A stretch of 64,000 nucleotides of DNA from DATJBF01 sp035515475 (GTDB lineage Bacteria; Verrucomicrobiota; Verrucomicrobiia; Palsa-1439), in assembly GCA_035515475.1 (NCBI GenBank), contig DATJBF010000077.1, positions 1 through 64,000 of the forward strand. Reading direction: 5' to 3'. Each line of letters starts with the position of its first letter. The stretch's first letter is position 1. Shown here in pieces: positions 1 to 7,636 of the stretch. The position numbers and the translations under genes were made by a program. The notes under the pieces are model-generated. The model had not been told where the DNA came from. It was given only the letters and a program-made list of their open reading frames with translations, and searched no databases.

Positions 1-28
1 TTGTGCCTGTGTGCAGTTGAATCGGAGC

Positions 29-110
29 GGCCACCGTTTGGTGAGCGACCCCGCCAAGGGCTGAGGATGAGTTTCGCATAATCAAACCCATCCAAACTCA
101 TCCGGTGGCC
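29..110. repeat. Nested inverted repeat
   Basis: GGCCACCG (29-36) pairs with CGGTGGCC (103-110). Inside it, GGATGAGTTT (65-74) pairs with AAACTCATCC (94-103). A TTTT run follows on the plus strand at 111-114. This could be a terminator or structured RNA of a gene that ends before the window, or a REP-like element. Nothing else is visible in positions 1-203. Confidence 0.5.
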
Positions 111-203
111 TTTTGCCTACTGCATAATTCCGGCTTAGAGACGATTCGCGAAGATGTTGACCGCCTAGGACGACCGGGCGGGGAGGGGGAGCAAGCGGGA
201 AAT

Positions 204-243
204 AAAAAAGGCCCCCAAATGACGAAGCTCGCCAAATGAGGGC
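204..243 (-). terminator. Rho-independent terminator
   Basis: Read on the minus strand, GCCCTCA (243-237) pairs with TGGGGGC (217-211) with one G-T pair, and a run of six T follows (209-204). It lies just past the stop of the minus-strand ORF at 250-531, which supports that ORF being a real gene. Confidence 0.7.
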
Positions 244-249
244 TTGGTA

Positions 250-531
250 TCATGAATTATGAGAACGACTCTTAAAGAAGTCGCGAATTATATTGACCGC
301 CTGAATAGCGGGAATTGTGCTTAACCAAAGTGGAAACTTGCCGTCAATTAGGCATCTGCAAACTGCAAAGCTGAAAAAGACAATCAAAACAATCTTGGCA
401 ATATGATATGCGATGCTGCTTGCTCCGGCGGTTATGCCGGAGATCTCCTTAACGCATCTTCTCCAGCGTGATAACTGTGTATACAGTCGCTCAGGGAGCG
501 ATCGTGATGCTGTTTTCTGCCTAGTTGGCAT
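250..531 (-). CDS. Small hypothetical membrane protein
   Basis: A 93-residue protein of unknown function. One hydrophobic stretch at about residues 45-62 (IAKIVLIVFFSFAVCRC) suggests a single membrane segment, with a basic N-terminal part. A GAGG motif lies about 10 bases before the ATG and a strong terminator follows the stop, so it is probably expressed. It appears to be the last gene of a short minus-strand operon with the two ORFs at 543-844. No family was recognised. Confidence 0.55.
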   Translation of the reverse strand: MPTRQKTASRSLPERLYTQLSRWRRCVKEISGITAGASSIAYHIAKIVLIVFFSFAVCRCLIDGKFPLWLSTIPAIQAVNIIRDFFKSRSHNS

Positions 532-542
532 TGTTCACCGCC

Positions 543-608
543 TCATTTGAAGGGCTCGGCGATGCCAATAAGCTCCAAGCAGTCTCTCAGAGCCATATGA
601 TATTTCAT
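543..608 (-). CDS. Possible 21-residue peptide
   Basis: The ATG overlaps the stop of the upstream ORF (ATGA at 608-605) and GAGGATGAG precedes it, which is a good ribosome-binding context. The product (MKYHMALRDCLELIGIAEPF plus one Lys) has no recognised family. It may be a real small protein or a leader that couples translation of the 250-531 gene. Only the start context supports it. Confidence 0.35.
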   Translation of the reverse strand: MKYHMALRDCLELIGIAEPFK

Positions 609-844
609 TGCTCATCCTCCACATTTTTCGGTTTCAGTTTGGTCATGTCGGCAACGGTTGTCGATATGAGTACCCCTTGGATTCCATCCGTCCTCTCGCT
701 GGCACTGGCTACGGGTGTTAGCCGCTCACCAATTGGCTCGGGATTTGAGCCTCTGCGCCGTGGTCTTAATCTGGCTGGCCAAGGAAGCCCGACCATCTCG
801 CCGTCTGCGCGCCTCGCACTATTGCTCGTCGAGGATGAGTTCAT
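605..844 (-). CDS. Hypothetical protein
   Basis: A 79-residue ORF, basic in its N-terminal half and polar throughout, with no signal peptide or membrane segment. An AGGAG motif lies about 17 bases before the ATG, which is rather far. Its stop overlaps the start of the 543-608 peptide by an ATGA junction, which suggests an operon ending at 250. No family was recognised, and it could be spurious. Confidence 0.35.
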   Translation of the reverse strand: MNSSSTSNSARRADGEMVGLPWPARLRPRRRGSNPEPIGERLTPVASASERTDGIQGVLISTTVADMTKLKPKNVEDEQ

Positions 845-1017
845 TTGAAGGTACCGACAGGAACTCCTGTTGTCAATGGGAATGGGGAGTCATCCAACGT
901 CAATATCGTCCTTGCTGGGGGACTATAGGAAGAGTACAAGAGCCCTCGGAGAGGCTTTCTATGTAGCATGTAATTCTAGGCCACCGGGGCCGCCACCGGG
1001 AACTCAACCCCAAAATA

Positions 1018-1491
1018 ATGATGAATACTACTGATTACCACATCGAGGAATACAAGCTTCTCATGGATGACCGGACAGGGCGCATCCAAGAGGTTCGCCA
1101 CATCGAGATACTGGTGATCACAGCAACCGCGACAGTCTATGTTTGGTTGGCGTCGCAAGCTGCACTTCCCTACATGATCTGGTATGTCCCAACTCTACTA
1201 TCGGCTTTCGCGATTTATAGGGTGCTGGTGCTTCGTCGCTCTATCCGAATACTAAATGAGTACATCATGCAGCTTGAAGCTGCCTTCAATCGTGAATCGC
1301 AACCATTGGTCGGTTTTGAAACCTGGAGGTCGAAACGAGGGCGGTCTGGCGTGACAATATCTACATACGTGTTTTGGAGTCTGTTGCTCCTCCTAACATT
1401 GATAGCACCATTGGCTTTGCGAAGGAGCGCGGTTAATCCTTTGCTGCCGAAGATCGAACAAGCCACGGGGCGTGATGGCTCAACTCCGTAG
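1018..1491 (+). CDS. Small multi-pass membrane protein
   Basis: A 157-residue protein with hydrophobic stretches at about residues 31-49 and 51-68 and a third near 120-137, separated by a polar charged segment around residues 70-112. It is probably an inner-membrane protein with three membrane passes. Two ATG codons are adjacent at 1018 and 1021, and no clear Shine-Dalgarno sequence precedes them. No family was recognised. Local GC content looks lower than in the rest of the window. Confidence 0.6.
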   Translation: MMNTTDYHIEEYKLLMDDRTGRIQEVRHIEILVITATATVYVWLASQAALPYMIWYVPTLLSAFAIYRVLVLRRSIRILNEYIMQLEAAFNRESQPLVGFETWRSKRGRSGVTISTYVFWSLLLLLTLIAPLALRRSAVNPLLPKIEQATGRDGSTP

Positions 1492-1527
1492 TCTGTAAAT
1501 TGAGAGCGAACTAGAGCATAGTTGGGG

Positions 1528-1686
1528 TCACATCCCCGCATTCTCGAATTCCGCTTCTATCTGTTCGCGTCGCCGCATCGCCGCATCAAATACAATCCAG
1601 AATGCAGGGATCTGGCCCCGGGGTTCTGTTCTCCTTTTCTCCTCCCACTTCTTGTTCTGGTCCTCCAATTCGTAGCGCTAACTCAT
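1528..1686 (-). pseudogene. Short ORF interrupted by an early TAG
   Basis: Directly after the patatin-like gene, an ATG overlaps its stop codon (ATGA, 1686-1683), as in translationally coupled genes, but the third codon is TAG. The remaining frame, to a TGA at 1528-1530, is open and reads like real protein: charged and coiled-coil-like (RYELEDQNKKWEEKRRTEP and onward). Either a nonsense mutation killed a small gene of about 52 codons, or translation starts at the downstream TTG codon. Confidence 0.35.
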
Positions 1687-2708
1687 GGCCGATTGGACGG
1701 TTTGCTCTTGGGATCGTCGTACCAAGCGAAATACTTGTTCGTGTTGTCGACCCCGGACTGCACCAATTCGTCTTTCTTCGCGTCGCTCAGACCAAAATCC
1801 GTCGTCCCGACTCCGAGGGTGTCGATGTATACCGTACGCTGCCAGTCGTCGCTCTCCAGATGGTAGTCGTCCTGACTGTTCATGATTGTCTCGACCAGCG
1901 CCCACGCGTAGTCGAAGAAGTCGTTGATCTTCCGTTCGGGCGGCTCGGCGTGGTCGCGGTACATGGCAATCTCCTGCGCCGAGTCCAACCGGAAGCCGAG
2001 CGTTTGCTGGTTATACACGTACGGACTGAGGTTGAGTCCTTGCTGCACCAGCTCCTGATTGTGCTGTTGGTAGTCGGTCGGGATGACGAAATCCTCTTCC
2101 ACGTACTTCTGACGATCGAAGAGCCGAATTGGATAATTGTCCAACACCCCGCCATCCACGTACACGTCGCCCCGCGCGCTGCGTTTGGCGGCGAAGAACA
2201 GCGGGATCGACATCGAGATGCGGGCGGCGTCGGCCACGCACATCCGCGGTGTGTGCTCGGCGGAGAACACCTCGGAAAAGCCGGTTGAGAGATTCGTCCC
2301 GATGAAATAGAGGTCGCGGAAACCAGATTGCTCCTTCATCTGGACCACGTCGTTGAACGTGGCCTCGGAATTGCCGGTCTTTTTCGCGATCACGTGGGCA
2401 ATCCAATCACGAAAACAATCGCCTTTGTACCAGCCAAACTGGTTGATCAATCTGTTTGTATCCCGCACAAAGCCCCAGTCATCGTCCATGAACGACTTGA
2501 AATCCATGGACTTGAGGAGTTGCAGGGTGTCGTTGGCGGAGTAATTCAGCCCGACGAGCACGGCGTTGATCGCGCCGGCCGATGTGCCGCCGACGCGCTT
2601 GATCTTTGACAAGATTCCTTTGGTATCCAACACTTGCATGGCGCCGACGTAGGCAATGCCTTTCACGCCGCCGCCTTCAAATACCAAGTTCTGAAATGGA
2701 TAGTCCAT
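1683..2708 (-). CDS. Patatin-like phospholipase
   Basis: A 341-residue serine lipid acyl hydrolase of the patatin family. The glycine-rich oxyanion loop EGGGVKG is at residues 11-17, the nucleophile motif GTSAG at 41-45 (Ser43), and the dyad aspartate in DGG at 185-187. No signal peptide is visible, so it should act in the cytoplasm or at the inner membrane surface. The ATG is preceded by GAGGAGG. It is the last intact gene of a minus-strand run starting at 6801 that encodes lipoproteins and a membrane protein, which suggests a membrane-directed task. Patatins serve in lipid turnover and as effectors in several anti-phage systems; nothing here decides between these. Confidence 0.9.
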   Translation of the reverse strand: MDYPFQNLVFEGGGVKGIAYVGAMQVLDTKGILSKIKRVGGTSAGAINAVLVGLNYSANDTLQLLKSMDFKSFMDDDWGFVRDTNRLINQFGWYKGDCFRDWIAHVIAKKTGNSEATFNDVVQMKEQSGFRDLYFIGTNLSTGFSEVFSAEHTPRMCVADAARISMSIPLFFAAKRSARGDVYVDGGVLDNYPIRLFDRQKYVEEDFVIPTDYQQHNQELVQQGLNLSPYVYNQQTLGFRLDSAQEIAMYRDHAEPPERKINDFFDYAWALVETIMNSQDDYHLESDDWQRTVYIDTLGVGTTDFGLSDAKKDELVQSGVDNTNKYFAWYDDPKSKPSNRP

Positions 2709-2729
2709 TTTCCGCCTCCTCGGTTTAGG

Positions 2730-2903
2730 TCACATCATTCGACGTCTGTTTAGGAGACTCGATATCGTAATTTTCTCCGACGTCCCCAAACTGCGCCAGG
2801 CCAATTCGGCTACAGTCGTGTGTCCTGTATCGTTCCAAGTGACAGCCGGAGTGCCGAGTGGAGATACCGCCATCGTCGACACCAGTGCTTTCGAGACGTT
2901 CAC
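2730..2903 (-). CDS. Small hypothetical protein, GTG start
   Basis: A 57-residue ORF starting with GTG and preceded by AAAGGAG at good spacing. The product begins VNVSKALVSTMAVSPLGTPA, is soluble in character and ends RRRMM. It fills the gap between the Ig-domain membrane protein and the patatin gene, on the same strand, in keeping with one operon. No family was recognised. Confidence 0.5.
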   Translation of the reverse strand: MNVSKALVSTMAVSPLGTPAVTWNDTGHTTVAELAWRSLGTSEKITISSLLNRRRMM

Positions 2904-3001
2904 GTCGACTGCTCCTTTCTTGAACCCGGGGTGAGTGTCATTAACCTACTTTCTTCGGGTTGCTGCCGGGCATAGACGTCCAGCATGTCGTGCTCATGTG
3001 A

Positions 3002-4825
3002 TCAGTGTTGTTGCCCGGCATGGCCGGCTTCGCTGCTTTTCAGTTCGGTCTTATATCGTTCGGCTTGTTGTTGCAGCCGGTCAAACAACAAGCCCGGGGT
3101 CAGACCGAAAACCGCGGCCCAAAGCAGGCCGGTTATATTCCTGCCCAGGTCGAAAATCTCGCCCAATGGCCGCAGACGGGAGATGGTCGATGGGCCGGGG
3201 GGGGTGCCACGCTCCTTGAATCTTGTCGGCGGTGATGCAGTAACGGTAATGCTGAAGTTTGTTTTGACGGATTGCCCCGTGCTGTCCGTCACCTGCGCCG
3301 TGAAATTGGTCGTCAGGAGCGCATTTGTCTGACCACTTAGCTTACCCTCCCTGCTGAGAGTCAGCCATCCCGGCAAGTCCTCGGTCGACCAACTGTAAGG
3401 TGGCGATCCACCCAGTGCTTGGAGCATCCAGTAGCAGTTCGTATCGACGCTGCTGACAGTTAACTTTGGCGAGGTGGCAATCGTCAACGGAGCGGCGGGC
3501 GCTGGGGTAGCATTAGCCAACGGCAACATCTCCATTAGGACCACGCCACCGATACCAGCCAAACCGCTAATCAGTGGCAGGGTGATCAGACGCGCCATAG
3601 AGAGGCCGTAATCCGGCACGGCCAAGTCATTCTGGGACTCGCTCCGCAACCGGCTAAGCAGTCCGACGATCGCCCCAACGAGATAGAATGCCGCTGTCGC
3701 AGTAATCGCTGTCTCGGATGCCCCCCGAATAATGGCAATGGCGAAAAGAACATACGAAGCCAATCCCGTAAGAATCATCGTCGCACAAAGGCGGTTGCGG
3801 GCGACCACGATCCCCAACCAGCAATCATCACGGTATTCGTCTATCACGCGCCGTACGGTGCGCAGCATAGTCCGCGCGAGCGTCTTAGGATCCGCCTTGT
3901 CGCAGCTTGGACTAGCGGCGGTCGCCGCAGGGGCGGCCGATGCCGTCGACGGTGACGGATCGATTATGAGACTGAAAGCCTTGGTAGCGGTAACGTTCGC
4001 GCCATCTGTGACTCGCGCGCTAAAGCTGACTGATCCACCATCTGCTGGTTTGCCGCTCAACTCGCCCGTCGGACTCAGCGTTAACGCGGTGGGGAGTGTG
4101 CTTTCGCTGAGCGACCAAGTGTAAGGCGGAGTGCCACCGCTGGCCACGAGCGCTTGAAAATAATCCACGCCGACGAAGCCGTTTATCAATGGGGACGACG
4201 TAGCAATTGTTAGCGGCAGGGCGGGTACCGTGGTCTTAAAGTATCGGATGGCGTTCGGGTCGATGACCTCGGCGGCGCGCCGCAATTTCGCCCGCAAATC
4301 GGTGCTGTCGCCAATTTTGGAACTTTGAAGGCGCATCTCATCGAAGGCGGCCCATGCGAGCACGGTTTCCACGGGCACGACCTCAATCGAGGCTTCTTCA
4401 GCTCGGTGCAGACGCTTCCACAGATCAACGTACCCGGTTGCCAACACCCAGGGTAGGCCATCTGGCTGCTTAAGAACGTCCTCCATGTTCTTAACTTGAT
4501 CATCAGCTTGCTTGTACGCTATGGACTGGGTTGAATTCATGGAGCCCGCTTTGTTTACTACGTCGAGCCGCGCTTTCAACTGGATCTGCCGCTCATCTAA
4601 CTCGCCGTAGCTACTGGGAATTACATGCTTAGCATCAAGAAAACCACAGATGGGGACAGACAATAGCAGACATAAGCTTACGGCGGCGAAGAACCCCAAA
4701 AGAGGCGCGCAGTTGGCGGCCCATCCGAGAAGGGAAAAGACCACAGTGAACACCGCCGCGGCTGCAGGCAGCAGAGTGGACGTGGCAACAATTCCGGCAA
4801 CGTATTTCTTCGCGAAGTTCTTCAT
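3002..4825 (-). CDS. Six-pass membrane protein with two Ig-like domains
   Basis: A 607-residue protein. Membrane segments are predicted by eye near residues 10-32, 42-63, 347-366, 373-391, 412-433 and 565-582. Two related domains at about 204-289 and 447-529 each show the putative-Ig (He_PIG, cadherin-like) signature: 'GG(T/S)PPY(T/S)WS', then 'L(T/S)GxLSG', then 'VTD'. The region 75-200 is charged and soluble. GAAGGAT precedes the ATG. It sits in the middle of the lipoprotein-patatin operon, 16 bases after a 32-codon ORF. Ig-like domains normally lie outside the cytoplasm, so it may bridge periplasm and inner membrane. The exact function is unknown. Confidence 0.75.
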   Translation of the reverse strand: MKNFAKKYVAGIVATSTLLPAAAAVFTVVFSLLGWAANCAPLLGFFAAVSLCLLLSVPICGFLDAKHVIPSSYGELDERQIQLKARLDVVNKAGSMNSTQSIAYKQADDQVKNMEDVLKQPDGLPWVLATGYVDLWKRLHRAEEASIEVVPVETVLAWAAFDEMRLQSSKIGDSTDLRAKLRRAAEVIDPNAIRYFKTTVPALPLTIATSSPLINGFVGVDYFQALVASGGTPPYTWSLSESTLPTALTLSPTGELSGKPADGGSVSFSARVTDGANVTATKAFSLIIDPSPSTASAAPAATAASPSCDKADPKTLARTMLRTVRRVIDEYRDDCWLGIVVARNRLCATMILTGLASYVLFAIAIIRGASETAITATAAFYLVGAIVGLLSRLRSESQNDLAVPDYGLSMARLITLPLISGLAGIGGVVLMEMLPLANATPAPAAPLTIATSPKLTVSSVDTNCYWMLQALGGSPPYSWSTEDLPGWLTLSREGKLSGQTNALLTTNFTAQVTDSTGQSVKTNFSITVTASPPTRFKERGTPPGPSTISRLRPLGEIFDLGRNITGLLWAAVFGLTPGLLFDRLQQQAERYKTELKSSEAGHAGQQH

Positions 4826-4841
4826 ATGCGATCCTTCACAG

Positions 4842-4940
4842 CTAGGATTTGTGTTGCGGCGCGACGCCTTCCTGATCCTCTTCGTCCCACGCCTCGTCCA
4901 AAAGCGCGGAGCAATTGAAAGTGGTGACGCGTGACTTCAT
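4842..4940 (-). CDS. 32-residue acidic small protein
   Basis: A short ORF with a good GAGGAAG ribosome-binding site six bases before the ATG. The product carries a strongly acidic stretch (LLDEAWDEEDQEG). It lies between two genes of the same operon with gaps of 16 and 20 bases. No family was recognised. Confidence 0.45.
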   Translation of the reverse strand: MKSRVTTFNCSALLDEAWDEEDQEGVAPQHKS

Positions 4941-4960
4941 GGTCGCTTCCTCGCGCTGGG

Positions 4961-5119
4961 TTAATCGCCTTTCGGTTCGTAGGTCAGAATGACCTTGTCC
5001 GTATTGATCTCATAGTCGACAAGAATCCGTCCGTTCGAGTTGCGAAACTTGATGTCGTCTAACACAGCCTTCAAAGTCTGGTCGGGATCAGTTGGATGTT
5101 TGGGTATTTCCTGGGTCAT
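4961..5119 (-). CDS. 52-residue small protein
   Basis: A short ORF preceded by AAAGGAC about ten bases before the ATG. The sequence looks like a folded small domain: a helix-like part (DQTLKAVLDDIKFR) followed by strands ending VILTYEPKGD. It lies 24 bases after the lipoprotein gene at 5144-5890, on the same strand. No family was recognised. Confidence 0.55.
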   Translation of the reverse strand: MTQEIPKHPTDPDQTLKAVLDDIKFRNSNGRILVDYEINTDKVILTYEPKGD

Positions 5120-5143
5120 AACTGAATGTCCTTTCGGAGTAAG

Positions 5144-5890
5144 TTACGGGTTTGCGTTGAGGTTTTTCTCAAGGGTCTGTAGTTTCTCCGTCACAGCCGG
5201 GTTGTTGCCGTTAACTGCATCGGATAGCGAGGCCGTGAATTCGTTGTCACCGATATTATCGGCGAGGTTGGCCGGCACCAGTCCGAGCCCTTTCGCCAGG
5301 CAACGGATTCGCTCCTTCTGTGGAGCCGATGCGTGCAGGTAAGCATCCTTGATCCGGTTGAATGCATCCCGCTGCAATTTCGCCTGATCGACGTAGCTCT
5401 GGAACTTCATCAATTGCGCCGCTGCACTGACTCTATCGCCCGGACTGCCAACAGTCTTCACCTCAAATCCACTCAGTTCCGCGGCCTTTGCCAGTTTTGG
5501 CGTCGCTCCGGCAGGGCTTGGCGCGATCACAACGGTGGCGTTGCTGGGCGCCGAGGCCACGTTGGCAGCCGTGCCGGAAATAAAGCCCGCATCAACTTGT
5601 AGAACCGAGTTCGACTCTCTGCCAGCCACCTGTGGAGGCACGACCGTCGAGCCGATGTAGTCCCAGGTAATGACCGAACACGCTTCGCCGGTGAGTCCGT
5701 TGTGCTTGGGAATATACGCGCAGGACGCCCGGTCGTAGCCGAAGCCCAGTTTGATGGGGGCGCTGGAATCCTGCGACGCTCGAACATCAAGACCCAATTG
5801 TGAGTATTCAGAGTAGACGGCCCCGTGGTATGCACATCCTGCGACGCATCCCCAACACGCGGCAATCAGCATCCAATACGGTATTTTCAC
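5144..5890 (-). CDS. Lipoprotein with LGFGYDR motif
   Basis: A 248-residue protein with a lipoprotein signal peptide (lipobox VAGC, Cys19). After it comes a region shared with the two upstream lipoproteins: a strand-like stretch, then LGFGYDR followed by an A-x-I-P segment. The C-terminal half is helical and polar, rich in Ala, Lys and Asn. It probably sits in the outer or inner membrane facing the periplasm. The gene starts three bases after the upstream gene ends. Function unknown. It is clearly a diverged paralogue of the products of 5894-6334 and 6331-6801. Confidence 0.75.
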   Translation of the reverse strand: MKIPYWMLIAACWGCVAGCAYHGAVYSEYSQLGLDVRASQDSSAPIKLGFGYDRASCAYIPKHNGLTGEACSVITWDYIGSTVVPPQVAGRESNSVLQVDAGFISGTAANVASAPSNATVVIAPSPAGATPKLAKAAELSGFEVKTVGSPGDRVSAAAQLMKFQSYVDQAKLQRDAFNRIKDAYLHASAPQKERIRCLAKGLGLVPANLADNIGDNEFTASLSDAVNGNNPAVTEKLQTLEKNLNANP

Positions 5891-5893
5891 AGG

Positions 5894-6334
5894 CTACCTA
5901 CCCCCTTTCAAACTATCGGTTATCTTTCGCAAATCGCCGTCGTTCGCCACCAGAGAACTGGCAGCCGATCCTGTAGCCAAGAAGTGCCGAATCTCGACAG
6001 GATCGGTGAACCCGACATTGGCCCTGAAAACAGTGTACAGGCTCATCAATTCGGTGGGGTCAGCGATTACGGTTACCACCGTGTTTGATCCGGTATTGGT
6101 CGTCGTCACTGAGACGGCATTGGTTCCTTGCCGGTTGCCAACATCTTGCTGAGGAATGACTGCCACTACGCCTCGTCGGTATCCCAAGGTGAATTGAGCC
6201 GGTGCCGGATTGTTGGCTTCGAATTTCGCCTTTAGACCAATGGTCTCGTCCTCGACGAAAACCAGATGACTCGAACATCCGCAGATCGTCAGGGCGCCAA
6301 TTAACAACGCCCATTGGCTCTTGTTTTTTCTCAT
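5894..6334 (-). CDS. Lipoprotein with LGYRR motif
   Basis: A 146-residue protein starting at the ATG preceded by GGGAGGAG; the frame is open further upstream, but this start fits both the ribosome-binding site and the signal peptide. The lipobox is ICGC. The motif FTLGYRR with a following VAVIPQ matches the neighbouring lipoproteins. The start overlaps the stop of the upstream lipoprotein gene by four bases (ATGA), so the two are probably translationally coupled. Function unknown. Confidence 0.75.
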   Translation of the reverse strand: MRKNKSQWALLIGALTICGCSSHLVFVEDETIGLKAKFEANNPAPAQFTLGYRRGVVAVIPQQDVGNRQGTNAVSVTTTNTGSNTVVTVIADPTELMSLYTVFRANVGFTDPVEIRHFLATGSAASSLVANDGDLRKITDSLKGGR

Positions 6335-6801
6335 GGCTCCTCCCTTTGTTCGATAAGTGTGTTTGACGGGGAAACTGCCGAGTACAAAATGATTTGCGTG
6401 ACATTCTTGTCTGTTTGCGGCTGTGGGACAGCAAAGGCGCGGTGATAGCCCAAGGCAAACTGTCCAGGGGAAATGTCCAACCCCCAACATCTGCTCTGGA
6501 CAGCGACGGGATGATTCAAAGCCACCGTGCCTTTCGGGGTTGATGGAAAAAACAGTTCCGTTCTCTGCCAACCCACTGAGAACCCTGGGGAGTACTGCTG
6601 AAACCGCAAGGACAAACCAGGGGAGGTGAGTCGGTAGATCTGACCCCGAGCGGCGGCCACTCGGGTTGCTCTGCCAACTCCAACGACGCGCGGAGGGCCG
6701 GCAGCGGACGGGATCTGCACCGATACACAGCCATCGAGAGCGACAATCATCAACCCCATCGCGGAAAACATTACGATCAGCGTTAGATTGCTCGACTGCA
6801 T
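6331..6801 (-). CDS. Lipoprotein with LGYHR motif
   Basis: A 156-residue protein if started at the ATG at 6801 (MQSSNLTLIVMFSAMGLMIV), which gives a classic lipoprotein signal peptide ending at Cys; the frame is open to 6975. Residues near the C-terminus (GQFALGYHRAFAVP) carry the motif shared with the next two genes. It is the first gene of the operon running down to 1683. No strong ribosome-binding site is visible, so the start is less certain than the gene. Confidence 0.65.
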   Translation of the reverse strand: MQSSNLTLIVMFSAMGLMIVALDGCVSVQIPSAAGPPRVVGVGRATRVAAARGQIYRLTSPGLSLRFQQYSPGFSVGWQRTELFFPSTPKGTVALNHPVAVQSRCWGLDISPGQFALGYHRAFAVPQPQTDKNVTQIILYSAVSPSNTLIEQREEP

Positions 6802-7050
6802 TCTCACGTACACCACCCTGAGGTGCTTCGCCTCGGATGCGCAATGGTAATGCGGTGGGGAGGAAGCGACGTGACTTACTCGCCTGTTATGGCTCGACGG
6901 GGCCAACCGAGAGGCTTCTCGGGCCTCAATTACTGCGACAGTGGCGCTTGTATGCTTGTCGCTTGGCTGTGTCAATAAGAATCGAGGAGGGGAACAGGGG
7001 GCTGTCAGCGGTCAGCCATCAGCAGTTAGCCGAGAGCCAAGAACCGAAAC

Positions 7051-7081
7051 GACTGAGATTCTTCGACAGGCTCAGAATGAC
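7051..7081. repeat. Half copy of a dispersed palindromic repeat
   Basis: The segment reading GATTCTTCGACAGGCTCAGA followed by ATGAC matches the right half of the elements at 25766-25830 and 31757-31822. The left half is absent. Confidence 0.6.
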
Positions 7082-7168
7082 AACCTCAGGAAGCAGCCAT
7101 TCGTGCGTGCCTTGACGAAGCCTCGGCGTAGGCGGGTCGATTCGTGTTCATTCGTGGTAAAAGGTGGC

Positions 7169-7462
7169 GCGAGGGTCGTTGCTCGTGGCCGAGTCGTCAT
7201 TGCCCGGCTCCGTGTCGCAATTGTTCGATACCGACTTCGCGTTGCTGCAACCAAAGTGTTCATTGCGGAACCCCGAGTGTTCATCGAACAACACCGAGCG
7301 GTCGTTGCACGAGCCCGATCCCCAATTGAAAGACACGGACTCGCAATTGAACGAGACCGAGTCGCAGTTGCTCGACACCGAGCCGCAATTGAACGACACC
7401 GAGTGTTCATTGCACGGACCCGAGCGATCATTGCACCGCGCCGAGCCGGAATTGAATTCGTT
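7169..7462. repeat. Degenerate 21-bp tandem repeat array
   Basis: Thirteen units in strict 21-bp register from 7190 to 7462, plus a poorer one at 7169-7189. Typical units are CGAGTGTTCATTGCACGGAC plus C and CGAGCCGCAATTGAACGACA plus C. CGAG at the unit start and a central ATTG are the best-kept parts. No unit contains a stop in most frames, so several overlapping open frames appear on both strands. There are no spacers, so it is not a CRISPR array. Confidence 0.85.
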
Positions 7463-7517
7463 GCCGCGCAGGCTGTTTCGCAAGGGTGCGGTGCTCTGGA
7501 TACGCTGAGTTGCCTGT

Positions 7518-7537
7518 GGCCGCGCAGCAGCGCGGCC
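7518..7537. repeat. REP-like hairpin
   Basis: A perfect 8-bp stem, GGCCGCGC / GCGCGGCC, with loop AGCA. There is no T-run, so a terminator role is unlikely; it resembles other GC-rich palindromes in the window (12213, 39006, 39073). Confidence 0.6.
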
Positions 7538-7636
7538 CTACCAACGACCCTCGAAATGAAGCATGACAAAGCGGCGCATCCCTACCACATCGTTTCCATC
7601 AACGTCCCTACCATTCGAATCAACCTTGGCGCAGCG

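Larger units (their letters stand above)
6802..7636. other. Gene-free repeat-rich interval
   Basis: No convincing gene. Frames on both strands stay open because of a 21-bp repeat, not because of coding. The interval holds degenerate TCAGC-rich short repeats (about 7009-7036), half of a dispersed palindromic element (7051-7081), the 21-bp minisatellite (7169-7462) and a hairpin (7518-7537). It separates the lipoprotein-patatin operon from the end of the envelope and PTS cluster. Confidence 0.7.

Noticed and set aside
1683..2708. CBASS or other named defence patatin
   Set aside because: No cyclase, CD-NTase, ubiquitin-like or nuclease partner genes are visible nearby; only the general patatin family can be claimed.
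7169..7462. Possible CRISPR array
   Set aside because: Units are 21 bp, adjacent and degenerate, with no unique spacers and no cas genes.
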